Part shown: positions 14,946 through 23,832 of the stretch, piece after piece
Numbering within the stretch: the first letter of the stretch is position 1
How the letters are laid out: each line of letters begins with the position of its first letter
Source of the DNA: Pseudomonas lactis
GTDB lineage: Bacteria; Pseudomonadota; Gammaproteobacteria; Pseudomonadales; Pseudomonadaceae
Assembly: GCF_001439845.1 (NCBI RefSeq)
Contig: NZ_JYLO01000011.1
Coordinates: 62,001-126,000 of the forward strand
DNA length: 64,000 nt
Direction of reading: 5' to 3'
Position numbers and translations under genes: made by a program
Notes under the pieces: generated by a model
The model's database searches: none
What the model was told of the DNA's origin: nothing
What the model saw: only the letters and a program-made list of their open reading frames with translations

Positions 14946-15944
14946 TCAGGGGCGCTTGGCACGGTAAATGCGAAAACCATTGCCTTCGGCCTTGATTGCG
15001 CAGATGCCCAAATGCTCTTCGATCAGTGGTTGATACTTCAGGAAGCTATTGGCAACCAGGCGAAGTTCGCCACCTTTTGCCAGGTGTTTCGCCGCTTTTC
15101 GCAGCAGGTTCTCCGTGGCGAAATAATCGGTGTGCACGCCGACATGGAACGGCGGGTTGCTCAAAATCGCGTTCAAACCCATGGGCGCCGCGTCGATTCC
15201 GTCACCGGTCAATACCTCGGCTTCCAGGCCGTTCGCTGCCAAAGTCAGACGACTGCTGGCGGCGGCGAAGGCATCCACGTCCAGCATCGTCACGGTGTTA
15301 TGCGGGTAGCGGCGTTTGACCGCAGCACCCAGCACCCCCGCGCCGCAACCAAAGTCGAGCAGGTTGCCGCTGGGCAGCTTGTCCAAGTGCTCCAGCAACA
15401 ACTCGGTGCCGCGGTCCAGGCGCCCATGGCTGAACACACCTGGCAAGCTCACGACCTTCAGCGGGCCTTCGGCCAGCGGTACGTCGAAGACCTGCGCCAG
15501 GCTCTCAAGCGCCACGGCTTGCGGCGCGTTGGCGACGGTGACCTGCCACAACTGGCAATGCCGTGCGCTATCGAGCTTGCGCGGTTTGCCGAACGGAGCC
15601 ATCTGTTTGGCGGCGCTTTCGATACCGCCCTTTTTCTCGCCCACCAGAAACAGCTCGGCGCCCGGCAGGCGCGCAGCCACGGCATTGAGCAGGTAGTCGG
15701 TGAGGTCTTTGGACTTGGGCAGGAAAATCACCGCCGCATCAAAGGCGCGCTCGGGCACTGTCACGCCAAACTGGCTGCGTTCGGCGAAGCGCGCATCGAG
15801 CGCCGCCTGGTCACCGGCATGCCAGCACCAGCCGTGGGCGTTGGGCAGGCGCCCAAGCAAATCGTCCGCAGGCAAACCCACGAGCAGCAGGTTGCCTTGA
15901 AAAAGTTCGGCCTGGCGAAGCAGTACTTCACTGCGCGGATCCAT
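14946..15944 (-). CDS. rsmC: 16S rRNA (guanine-1207-N2) methyltransferase
   Basis: RsmC methylates G1207 of 16S rRNA in the assembled 30S subunit, using SAM. The 332-residue protein has the usual tandem layout: a degenerate N-terminal methyltransferase-like half and an active C-terminal half with LLDFGCGAGVLGAAV (SAM loop) near residue 195 and the catalytic ILSNPPFHVG near residue 258. The length matches the family (about 340). It lies upstream of the riboswitch-controlled transporter on the same strand but should be an independent unit. Confidence 0.93.
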   Translation of the reverse strand: MDPRSEVLLRQAELFQGNLLLVGLPADDLLGRLPNAHGWCWHAGDQAALDARFAERSQFGVTVPERAFDAAVIFLPKSKDLTDYLLNAVAARLPGAELFLVGEKKGGIESAAKQMAPFGKPRKLDSARHCQLWQVTVANAPQAVALESLAQVFDVPLAEGPLKVVSLPGVFSHGRLDRGTELLLEHLDKLPSGNLLDFGCGAGVLGAAVKRRYPHNTVTMLDVDAFAAASSRLTLAANGLEAEVLTGDGIDAAPMGLNAILSNPPFHVGVHTDYFATENLLRKAAKHLAKGGELRLVANSFLKYQPLIEEHLGICAIKAEGNGFRIYRAKRP

Positions 15945-15974
15945 AGTCTGCTCCTTGAAAAGGGGCGCAGTTTA

Positions 15975-16937
15975 TCAACTGACGACGCGCAGCGGGGCGC
16001 CGCTGAAAAAGCCCAGGGCGTTTTCCGTGAGTTGGCCGACGATGCGCTGCCGCGCTTCGCGGCTGCCCCAGGCGTTGTGGGGTGTGACGATCAACCGTGG
16101 AATGCCCCCAGCCAGCAGCGGATTGCCATTGACGGGTGGCTCGACGCTCAGCACATCAGTCGCCGCGCCGCCCAGATGACCACTGCGCAGTGCGTCGGCT
16201 AGGGCCTGTTCATTGATCAAGCCGCCGCGTGCGGTGTTGACGATAAACGCGCCGGGTTTGAGCAACGCCAGTTCACGAGCGCCGATAAAGTCGCGGGTGT
16301 GCTCGTTGAGTGGGCAATGCAGGGTCAGCGCATCGGCCTGGGTCAGCAATTGATCCAGCGGCACACGGTCGGCGCGGGCAGGGCGCCCAGGTATCGCGCC
16401 GAGCACCACACGCATGCCAAACGCTTCAGCCAGGCGTGCCACGGCACTGCCCAGTTCACCGTGGCCGAGCAGGCCGAGGGTTTTGCCTTCCAGTTCGACG
16501 ATCGGATGGTCCAGCAGGCAAAACTGTTTGGCCTGCTGCCATTTGCCCGCGGCTACATCCTGTTGGTAGTCCTTCAAGCGCGTGGCGAGGTTGAGCAACA
16601 GCATGATCGTGTGCTGGGCCACCGACGGCGTGCCATAGCCCTGGCAGTTGCTCACAGTGATGCCGTGGGCGCGGGCGGCTTCAAGGTCGATATTGTTGGT
16701 GCCGGTGGCCGACACCAGGATCAGCTTGAGCTCGGGGCAGGCGGCCAGGGTGTGGGCCGTGAGCGGGATTTTATTGCTGATGGCGACTTGGGCGCCTTGC
16801 AAGCGCTCCAGCACATTTTCTGGCGTGGTCTGTTCAAACAACTGCAACTGGCTGAAGCAGTCATGCAAACCGCTGAGGTCGAGGTCGCCCAAGTCCAGGG
16901 AAGGGTGGTCGAGGAAGACGGCGCGGCGATTGTTCAT
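15975..16937 (-). CDS. D-2-hydroxyacid dehydrogenase, glycerate/hydroxypyruvate type
   Basis: An NAD(P)-dependent oxidoreductase of the D-isomer 2-hydroxyacid family, reducing a 2-keto acid such as hydroxypyruvate or glyoxylate. The Rossmann loop LGLLGHGELGSAVARLAEAF lies near residue 148, the catalytic Arg in NTARGGLINEQAL near residue 235, and the His in VTPHNAWGS near residue 287. The exact substrate cannot be read from sequence, though the set of motifs resembles HprA. The ATG at 16937 is chosen over a TTG two codons upstream. Divergent from the LysE-type exporter gene. Confidence 0.88.
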   Translation of the reverse strand: MNNRRAVFLDHPSLDLGDLDLSGLHDCFSQLQLFEQTTPENVLERLQGAQVAISNKIPLTAHTLAACPELKLILVSATGTNNIDLEAARAHGITVSNCQGYGTPSVAQHTIMLLLNLATRLKDYQQDVAAGKWQQAKQFCLLDHPIVELEGKTLGLLGHGELGSAVARLAEAFGMRVVLGAIPGRPARADRVPLDQLLTQADALTLHCPLNEHTRDFIGARELALLKPGAFIVNTARGGLINEQALADALRSGHLGGAATDVLSVEPPVNGNPLLAGGIPRLIVTPHNAWGSREARQRIVGQLTENALGFFSGAPLRVVS

Positions 16938-17024
16938 GATCAACTGTACCTTTTGCGACGAGGTTCGAAGGCGTAATCTGCCGAGCCTATCAGATGAAAT
17001 AATCAGTTACTTAATGGAGTGAGC

Positions 17025-17657
17025 ATGTACGTCGCCGAGTTTTTGACCGTAGCCTTGATTCACTTGCTGGCGGTGGCCAGCCCCGGCCCGGATTTCGCCG
17101 TGGTGGTGCGTGAGAGTGTGACCCATGGCCGCCGCGCCGGCACATGGACGGCACTGGGCGTCGGTTCGGCGATTTTCCTGCATGTGGGTTACTCGTTGCT
17201 GGGTATCGGCTTGATCGTGTCCCAGTCCATTGTGCTGTTCAATGCGTTGAAGTGGGCGGCAGCGGCGTACCTGCTGTACATCGGCTTCAAGGCCCTGCGT
17301 GCCCAGCCGGCCAAGCCTGCGGCCGAGGGCGAGTTGCACCGTGAAGCGGGTGAGCGCACCCCGCGTGGCGCGTTTACTGCGGGCTTTGTGACCAATGGTT
17401 TGAACCCCAAGGCCACGTTGTTTTTCCTGTCGTTGTTTACCGTGGTGATCAACCCCCACACACCATTGGCGGTGCAGGCCGGTTATGGGGTGTACCTGGC
17501 GGTGGCGACGGCGTTGTGGTTTTGCCTGGTGGCCATGCTGTTCAGCCAGCAGCGTGTACGCGCGGGGTTTGCGCGGATGGGGCATTGGTTTGATCGGACC
17601 ATGGGCGCGGTGTTGATTGCTATTGGGGTGAAGTTGGCCTTCACCAGCATGAAGTAA
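17025..17657 (+). CDS. LysE/RhtB family amino acid exporter
   Basis: A 210-residue inner-membrane protein with about six hydrophobic segments and the family signature ASPGPDFAVVVRESVTHGRRAG at residues 21-42. Members export amino acids or related metabolites such as threonine, homoserine or lysine; substrate cannot be predicted. The ATG at 17025 has GGAG at 17015-17018, better than the GTG at 17019. It is monocistronic and divergent from the hydroxyacid dehydrogenase. Confidence 0.88.
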   Translation: MYVAEFLTVALIHLLAVASPGPDFAVVVRESVTHGRRAGTWTALGVGSAIFLHVGYSLLGIGLIVSQSIVLFNALKWAAAAYLLYIGFKALRAQPAKPAAEGELHREAGERTPRGAFTAGFVTNGLNPKATLFFLSLFTVVINPHTPLAVQAGYGVYLAVATALWFCLVAMLFSQQRVRAGFARMGHWFDRTMGAVLIAIGVKLAFTSMK

Positions 17658-18279
17658 GCGCGTTCACTCAAGCGGGCAGGGACAAAATGTGGGAGCTGGC
17701 TTGCCTGCGATGACGGCCTGCCAGCCGACACCTACCTACCTGACGCCTCACGATCCAACTGCGGGCTTGCTCGCGAAGGCGGGCTGGCAGTCAACACGGT
17801 TGGATTGTGTACATATCCATTGCTGCGGTAACGGCCGCTTAGGGTTCCGCTCTGACAGCGGCTCACTTTTGAAAAGCGCAAAAGTAAGCAAAACGCTCTT
17901 GCCCCACCACTCGGCACCTCGCCTAGGCTCGGTGTGCCCGTAATCCGCCAGTGATTTGGGGGGCCGCCGCCACGCGCCATCCATGGCGCGGGGCGGCTAA
18001 ACCGGCATCCCTGCCGGTTTACCCCCCAAATCCCTGTCGAATTCCGGCCAGCGTGGTTTGACGGGGCGCTTGAGATCAAAAGCAGATCAAGATCAAGAGC
18101 GGCTCGCTTCGCATCGTGGTTACCGTCGATTGCTGGAACGCAATGACGTCCGGATAATGGCGTAACGCTAGCATTTGCTGGCTCCTGCAAATCATTCCTT
18201 TGGCTGATTTGGCTGAAACATAAGCGCTCTACAGTGCAGGTCTTCAAGCCAAGACCGTGCAGTCATTAAAGGGATTCTT
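17658..18279. repeat. Intergenic mosaic of REP elements and a longer dispersed repeat
   Basis: About 620 bases without a gene. It begins with a single REP element of the GTGGGAGCTGGCTTGCC family (from 17689) and a related GCGGGCTTGCTCGCGAAGGCGGG half near 17761. From about 17820 to 18110 runs a block that I recognise as a long repeat found many times in fluorescent Pseudomonas genomes, with the tell-tale AAAAGCGCAAAAGTAAGCAA. Its frames are often annotated as small hypothetical proteins but show no conserved product. Its core (17953-18032) folds as a three-arm inverted repeat. Confidence 0.7.
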
Positions 18280-19962
18280 ATGTTGCAGACCCGTGTTATC
18301 CCGCCCGCCGAAGGTGCGTACCAATATCCGCTGTTGATCAAGCGCCTGTTGATGTCCGGGACTCGCTACGAGAAGACCCGGGAAATTATCTATCGCGACA
18401 AGCTGCGCTACAGCTACCCCACGCTGATCGAGCGCGTTGCGCGCCTGGCCAATGTGCTGACTGAAGCCGGGGTCAAGGCCGGTGATACCGTGGCGGTGAT
18501 GGACTGGGACAGCCACCGTTACTTGGAGTGCATGTTCGCCATCCCGATGATTGGCGCGGTGATCCACACCATTAACGTGCGGCTGTCGCCGGAGCAGATT
18601 CTGTACACCATGAACCACGCCGAAGACCGCTTTGTGCTGGTCAACAGTGAGTTCGTGGGGCTCTACCAGGCGATTGCCGGGCAGCTCACTACCGTCGACA
18701 AGACCTTGTTGATTACCGATGGTGACACCCACACCGCCGAGCTACCCAATCTTGTCGGTGAGTACGAAACCCTCCTGGCCGCCGCCAGCCCCAGCTATGA
18801 CTTCGAGGATTTTGACGAAAACTCGGTCGCCACCACGTTCTACACCACCGGCACCACCGGTAACCCCAAAGGTGTGTACTTCACCCATCGGCAACTGGTG
18901 CTGCACACCATTGGCGTGGCGACCATCATGGGCAGCGTCGACAGCGTGCGGCTGCTGGGCACCAACGACGTGTACATGCCGATCACGCCGATGTTCCACG
19001 TACACGCCTGGGGCTTGCCGTATGTGGCGACCATGCTCGGGCTCAAGCAGGTGTACCCCGGCCGCTACGACCCGGAATACCTGGTGGAGCTGTGGCGCAA
19101 GGAGAAGGTGACGTTCTCCCACTGTGTGCCGACCATCCTGCAAATGGTGCTCAACGCCAAGGCTGCGCAGAACGTGGATTTCGGCGGTTGGAAAATCGTC
19201 ATCGGCGGCAGCGCCCTCAACCGTTCGCTGTATGAAGCTGCCAAGGCCCGTGGCATTCAACTGACCGCCGCGTATGGCATGTCCGAGACCGGGCCGCTGG
19301 TGTCTTGCGCTCACCTCAATGATGAGTTGATGGCCGGCAGCGAAGATGAGCGCACCACCTACCGCATCAAGGCCGGTGTGCCGGGCCCGTTGGTTGAGGC
19401 GGCAATCATGGACACTGACGGTCATTTCCTGCCCGCCGATGGCGAAACCCAGGGCGAACTGGTGCTGCGCGCGCCGTGGCTGACCGAGGGTTACTACAAA
19501 GAACCGCAAAAGGGCACCGAACTCTGGGCCGGTGGTTGGTTGCACACCGGTGATGTGGCCACGCTGGATGCCTTCGGCGTGATTGATATCCGCGACCGCA
19601 TCAAGGATGTGATCAAGACCGGCGGCGAATGGATCTCTTCCCTGGCTCTGGAAGACCTGGTCAGCCGCCACCCGGCGGTGCGGGAAGTGGCGGTGGTAGG
19701 CATTGCCGATCCGCAATGGGGCGAGCGTCCCTTCGCGCTGTTGGTGGTGCGTGAAGGGCATGTGATCGATGCGCGAGAGCTCAAGGAACACCTCAAGCCT
19801 TTTGTCGAGCTGGGCCATTTGAGCAAGTGGGCGATCCCGAGCCAGATCGCCGTTGTTACTGAAATTCCCAAGACCAGTGTCGGCAAGCTCGACAAGAAAC
19901 GTATCCGTGTCGACATCATCGAATGGCAGGCCAACAACAGCACGTTTCTGTCCACGCTCTAA
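18280..19962 (+). CDS. Fatty-acyl-CoA synthetase (AlkK-like)
   Basis: An AMP-forming ligase that activates a fatty acid with ATP and CoA. The 560-residue sequence shows the P-loop-like TTGTTGNPKGVYFTHR near residue 195, the adenylate motif AAYGMSETGPLVS near residue 330, the hinge and ADP-binding GGWLHTGDVATLD and DRIKDVIKTGGEWIS, and the C-terminal catalytic lysine in KTSVGKLDKKRI. The N-terminus resembles the medium-chain ligase AlkK and its P. putida counterpart in the PP_0763 region. AAAGGG precedes the ATG. Followed by DUF1302, DUF1329 and LuxR genes, as I recall from P. putida, so it probably activates an acid taken up or released by that system. Confidence 0.9.
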   Translation: MLQTRVIPPAEGAYQYPLLIKRLLMSGTRYEKTREIIYRDKLRYSYPTLIERVARLANVLTEAGVKAGDTVAVMDWDSHRYLECMFAIPMIGAVIHTINVRLSPEQILYTMNHAEDRFVLVNSEFVGLYQAIAGQLTTVDKTLLITDGDTHTAELPNLVGEYETLLAAASPSYDFEDFDENSVATTFYTTGTTGNPKGVYFTHRQLVLHTIGVATIMGSVDSVRLLGTNDVYMPITPMFHVHAWGLPYVATMLGLKQVYPGRYDPEYLVELWRKEKVTFSHCVPTILQMVLNAKAAQNVDFGGWKIVIGGSALNRSLYEAAKARGIQLTAAYGMSETGPLVSCAHLNDELMAGSEDERTTYRIKAGVPGPLVEAAIMDTDGHFLPADGETQGELVLRAPWLTEGYYKEPQKGTELWAGGWLHTGDVATLDAFGVIDIRDRIKDVIKTGGEWISSLALEDLVSRHPAVREVAVVGIADPQWGERPFALLVVREGHVIDARELKEHLKPFVELGHLSKWAIPSQIAVVTEIPKTSVGKLDKKRIRVDIIEWQANNSTFLSTL

Positions 19963-19970
19963 GCCCTCTC

Positions 19971-19992
19971 GCCGCGCCCGTTCGGGCGCGGC
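19971..19992 (+). terminator. GC hairpin after the acyl-CoA ligase gene
   Basis: GCCGCGCCC and GGGCGCGGC form a nine-base stem closing a GTTC loop eight bases after the stop codon. There is no T run, so termination would be weak or factor-assisted. Confidence 0.4.
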
Positions 19993-20294
19993 AATGCTCT
20001 ATATCAAGCCTTTACTTGTGATTTGCCGAATTTCAGCCATCCTTCCCGCGTCGACCTTCGTCGGCGTGGCGAAAGGGTTGTGGCAGACAGGTTGGTGATG
20101 CAAATCACACTTTAGAGGGATCAAGCACTACCCCCCTCTGGCTATAGTCCCTTTCAGAGTTTTTCGCGGATGTTGCGCTTCGAGCCATGGAGGCTCGGTG
20201 GCGATGCGGCATTGGAATCGTTGTATCCCGGCCGTTACATCTGAAGAAAGGGCTCACTGCCATAACAATAAAATATGCACATGGAGTAGCGTCG
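19993..20294 (+). promoter_or_regulatory. Promoter region of the DUF1302-DUF1329 genes, with a CRP/Vfr-type site
   Basis: About 300 bases without a gene. GGTGA-N6-TCACA at 20094-20109 matches the CRP/Vfr consensus TGTGA-N6-TCACA at all but one position. A TATAGT hexamer lies 33 bases downstream at 20143-20148, without a good -35, which is what an activator-dependent promoter would look like. A longer reading of the downstream gene (from 20187) is unlikely. Confidence 0.45.
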
Positions 20295-22154
20295 ATGACC
20301 TCAGTAAACCAGTTCTGGCGCCGGGCAAGACTGCCCCTGGCCGTCAGCCTCGCTTCTACGCTCGCCGGGCCGGCATTCGGCGTCAGTTTCAACATTGGTG
20401 AAATCGAAGGGAGCTTTGACTCGTCGCTTTCCGTGGGGGCGAGCTGGTCCACGGCCAAACCCAATCGTGACCTGATCGGTGCCAACAACGGCGGCAAGGG
20501 CCTGTCCCAGACCTCCGATGACGGCCACCTGAACTTCAAGCGCGGCGAGACCTTCTCGAAGATCTTCAAGGGCATCCACGACCTGGAACTGAAGTACGGC
20601 GACACCGGTGTGTTTGTGCGGGGCAAGTACTGGTACGACTTCGAACTCAAGGACGAAAGCCGTCCGTTCAAGGACATCAGCGACAACAACCGCAAAGAGG
20701 GCGCCAAGTCTTCGGGCGGGCAGATTCTCGACGCATTCGTCTACCACAACTACTCGATTGCCGATGCGCCGGGTTCCGTGCGTTTTGGTAAGCAGGTGGT
20801 GAGCTGGGGCGAAAGTACCTTCATCGGTGGCGGCATCAACTCCATCAACCCGATCGACGTGTCGGCGTTTCGCCGTCCGGGGGCCGAGATCAAGGAAGGC
20901 TTGATCCCGGTGAACATGTTCTACGTGTCCCAGTCGCTCACCGACAACCTGTCGGCCGAGGCGTTTTACCAGCTGGAGTGGGACCAGACCGTGACCGATA
21001 ACTGCGGCACGTTCTTCTCGCAGCCGGACGTGATCTCCGATGGTTGCAGCAATAACCTGCGGGTACTGAACAAGCGTTCCACCATTCCTGCCGCCGCCCT
21101 GCCGACCCTGGGTGCCTTGGGTGTGGACGTCAACAGCGAAGGGGTGCTGGTGCGCCGTGGGCCGGACCGTGATGCACGCGACAGCGGCCAGTTCGGCGTG
21201 GCCATGCGCTACAACTTCGAACCGCTGGATACTGAGTTCGGCGCGTATTTCATGAACTACCATAGCCGTGCGCCGATCTTCAGTGCACAGGGCGCGCCAT
21301 CGGCGGCCTACACGCGTCCGCTGGGGCCACTGGGAGCCTTGCGGCCGTTGATCGTGGCGGGCAGCTCGAATTACTTCGTCGAGTACCCGGAAGATATCCG
21401 CCTCTACGGCCTGAGCTTCTCCACCACCTTGCCTACCGGCACCGCCTGGAGTGGTGAGTTGAGCTACCGTCCGAATGCGCCGGTGCAGTTGAGCACCACT
21501 GATATTCTGTTCGCCGGCGTCACGCCGATCCCGGGCTTTGGCAATGCGTCCGTGCTCAAGGGCACGCCGGGCCAGGACCTGCACGGCTACAACCGCAAGG
21601 AAGTCACCCAGTTCCAGACCACCTTCACGCACTTCTTCGACCAGGTCATGGGCGCCAGCCGCCTCACCACCGTCGGTGAAATCGGCGTGACCCACGTGGG
21701 CGGCCTGGAAAGCAAATCCCAGGCTCGTTACGGCCGCGACCCAGTGTTCGGCCCAGGCACGCTGCCAGGTGGGTTCTGCAACGCCCTCAACAACTCCACC
21801 GCCAACGGCGCCGGCTTGCCCAACGCTGCCGGCCTGAACACCAACTGCAATAACGACGGTTACACCACTGCAACGTCTTGGGGCTACCGTGCCCGTGCCA
21901 TCTGGGAATACCCGGATGTGTTCGCGGGCGTGAACCTCAAGCCTAACGTGGCCTGGTCCCATGACGTCAAAGGTTACTCGCCAGGCCCTGGCGGCAACTT
22001 TGAAGAAGGTCGCAAGGCGGTCAGCCTGGGCCTGGATGCCGAATACCAGAACACCTACACCGCGAGCCTGGCGTACACCAACTTCTTTGGTGGCAAGTTC
22101 AGCACCGTGGATGACCGCGACTTTGTCGCCTTGAGCTTCGGCGCCAACTTCTAA
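20295..22154 (+). CDS. DUF1302 family exported protein
   Basis: A 619-residue protein with a cleavable signal peptide (basic MTSVNQFWRRAR, hydrophobic stretch, cleavage near PAFG). The rest is beta-rich with many aromatic-ended strands and finishes in DFVALSFGANF, like an outer-membrane beta-barrel whose last residue is Phe. Family members are unnamed but are always found next to DUF1329 proteins, often beside acyl-CoA or sterol catabolic genes. TGGAG precedes the ATG at 20295. Likely role: outer-membrane passage of a hydrophobic substrate, an inference from context only. Confidence 0.87.
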   Translation: MTSVNQFWRRARLPLAVSLASTLAGPAFGVSFNIGEIEGSFDSSLSVGASWSTAKPNRDLIGANNGGKGLSQTSDDGHLNFKRGETFSKIFKGIHDLELKYGDTGVFVRGKYWYDFELKDESRPFKDISDNNRKEGAKSSGGQILDAFVYHNYSIADAPGSVRFGKQVVSWGESTFIGGGINSINPIDVSAFRRPGAEIKEGLIPVNMFYVSQSLTDNLSAEAFYQLEWDQTVTDNCGTFFSQPDVISDGCSNNLRVLNKRSTIPAAALPTLGALGVDVNSEGVLVRRGPDRDARDSGQFGVAMRYNFEPLDTEFGAYFMNYHSRAPIFSAQGAPSAAYTRPLGPLGALRPLIVAGSSNYFVEYPEDIRLYGLSFSTTLPTGTAWSGELSYRPNAPVQLSTTDILFAGVTPIPGFGNASVLKGTPGQDLHGYNRKEVTQFQTTFTHFFDQVMGASRLTTVGEIGVTHVGGLESKSQARYGRDPVFGPGTLPGGFCNALNNSTANGAGLPNAAGLNTNCNNDGYTTATSWGYRARAIWEYPDVFAGVNLKPNVAWSHDVKGYSPGPGGNFEEGRKAVSLGLDAEYQNTYTASLAYTNFFGGKFSTVDDRDFVALSFGANF

Positions 22155-22196
22155 GCACACTCTTTTCAAGTGGCATGTATTCAGGAAGACCAGAGC

Positions 22197-23561
22197 ATGA
22201 AAATAACAAAAAGTCTGTTGCACGTGGGTGTGCTTGGGCTGTCGATCCTGGCGAGTAACGTCATGGCGGCAGTCTCGGCAGATGAAGCCGCCAAGCTCGG
22301 CACGACCCTGACCCCGATGGGCGCCGAGATGGCGGGTAACGCGGCTGGCACCATTCCAAAATGGTCGCCATTGCCGACCAATGCCGGCGCAGTCGACGCC
22401 CGTGGTTTCCTCGCCAACCCGTATGCCAGCGAGCAACCGCAGTTCACCATCACCGCGCAGAACGTCGAGCAATACAAAGACAAGCTGGCCCCCGGGCAAT
22501 ACGCGATGTTCAAGCGTTACCCGGACAGCTTCAAGATGCCGGTGTACCCGACCCATCGCGGTGCCACCGTGCCGGCTGAGGTGTTTGCCTCGATCAAGAA
22601 AAACGCCACCACCACCAACCTGGTGTCCGGCGGCAACGGCCTGGAAAACTTCGAAACCGCCGTCCCGTTCCCGATTCCCAAGAGCGGCGTTGAAGTGATC
22701 TGGAACCACATCACCCGTTACCGCGGCGGCAGCGTCACCCGCCTGGTCACCCAGGCCACCCCGCAAACCAACGGTTCCTACAGCCTGGTGTATTTCCGCG
22801 ACCAGTTCGTGTTCCGCGACAAGATGAAGGACTTCGATCCGAAAAACCCAGGCAACGTGCTGTTCTACTTCAAGCAGCAAGTGACTGCGCCAGCGCGCCT
22901 GGCCGGTGGTGTACTGCTGGTGCACGAAACCCTGGACCAGGTCAAAGAACCGCGGTCGGCCTGGGTCTACAACGCCGGTCAGCGCCGCGTGCGTCGGGCG
23001 CCCCAAGTCTCCTATGACGGGCCGGGCACCGCCGCCGATGGCCTGCGCACTTCCGACAACCTCGACATGTACAACGGTGCGCCGGACCGCTACGACTGGA
23101 AGCTGGAAGGCAAGAAAGAAATCTACATCGCCTCCAACAGCTACAAGGTCGACGATCCCAAGCTCAAGTACGCCGACATCATCAAGGCTGGCCACATCAA
23201 CCAGGACCTGGCTCGCTACGAGCTGCGCCGTGTCTGGCACGTGGTCGCCACCTTGAAGGAAGGCCAGCGCCACATTTACGCCAAGCGTGACTTCTACATT
23301 GACGAAGACACCTGGCAAGCCGCGGTGATCGACCACTACGACGGTCGTGGCCAACTGTGGCGTGTCGCCGAAGCCCATGCCGAGAACTACTACGACAAGC
23401 AAGTGCCGTGGTACGCCCTGGAAACCCTCTACGACCTGCAGTCCGGCCGCTACCTGGCCTTGGGCATGAAGAACGAAGAGAAGCAGGCCTATGACTTTGG
23501 CTTCACCGCCAGCACCAGCGACTTCACCCCAGCGGCCCTGCGCCAGGACGGTGTTCGCTAA
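22197..23561 (+). CDS. DUF1329 family exported protein
   Basis: A 454-residue protein with an N-terminal signal peptide (MKITKSLLHVGVLGLSILA, cleavage near NVMAA). The mature part matches DUF1329, with conserved WNHITRYRGGSVTR and ERPRSAWVYNAGQRRVRRAP-like segments and many Tyr/Trp-rich strands. DUF1329 folds resemble LolA/LolB-type lipid-binding half barrels in my recollection, so a periplasmic lipid or lipid-like ligand is plausible. It lies 42 bases after the DUF1302 gene and is surely co-expressed with it. Confidence 0.88.
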   Translation: MKITKSLLHVGVLGLSILASNVMAAVSADEAAKLGTTLTPMGAEMAGNAAGTIPKWSPLPTNAGAVDARGFLANPYASEQPQFTITAQNVEQYKDKLAPGQYAMFKRYPDSFKMPVYPTHRGATVPAEVFASIKKNATTTNLVSGGNGLENFETAVPFPIPKSGVEVIWNHITRYRGGSVTRLVTQATPQTNGSYSLVYFRDQFVFRDKMKDFDPKNPGNVLFYFKQQVTAPARLAGGVLLVHETLDQVKEPRSAWVYNAGQRRVRRAPQVSYDGPGTAADGLRTSDNLDMYNGAPDRYDWKLEGKKEIYIASNSYKVDDPKLKYADIIKAGHINQDLARYELRRVWHVVATLKEGQRHIYAKRDFYIDEDTWQAAVIDHYDGRGQLWRVAEAHAENYYDKQVPWYALETLYDLQSGRYLALGMKNEEKQAYDFGFTASTSDFTPAALRQDGVR

Positions 23562-23571
23562 CCTCTGCTAA

Positions 23572-23692
23572 TGATCGCTCCCACGCTCTGCGTGGGAGCG
23601 CTTCCTGTGACGCTCTGCGTCACGCCTCACGCGACCATCCTGAATGGGCGCGTTGTTTTTGAGCCCTTCGCGAGCAAGCTCGCTCCTACTTC
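23572..23692. repeat. Tandem palindromes plus a single REP element
   Basis: The TCCCACGCTCTGCGTGGGA and GTGACGCTCTGCGTCAC palindromes (compare 6470) are followed at about 23668 by one unpaired TTCGCGAGCAAGCTCGCTCCTAC element of the family seen at 5937. Members of two repeat families are therefore placed side by side between the DUF1329 gene and the regulator. Confidence 0.75.
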
Positions 23693-23832
23693 TTTCTTGG
23701 TGGCTGGAAGAGATATTTCTTGTCGCAGTTCTTTTTCAGCCATTTGTTGCAAAGATCTACAATCCCGCCGCTTTTACCGCTAGTCTGCGGACATCTGCAA
23801 TGCCGACAACAGCCTTCTACAAGAGCCCGGCG

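Noticed and set aside
17732..18247. 171-codon frame in the intergenic repeat (and a 78-codon frame at 17748-17984)
   Set aside because: It lies within the dispersed repeat block and runs through the three-arm palindrome, so it is a repeat-derived frame and not a protein gene.
20301..23402. 1033-codon open frame on the minus strand
   Set aside because: Antisense to the DUF1302 and DUF1329 genes, with low-complexity composition and no recognisable motif.
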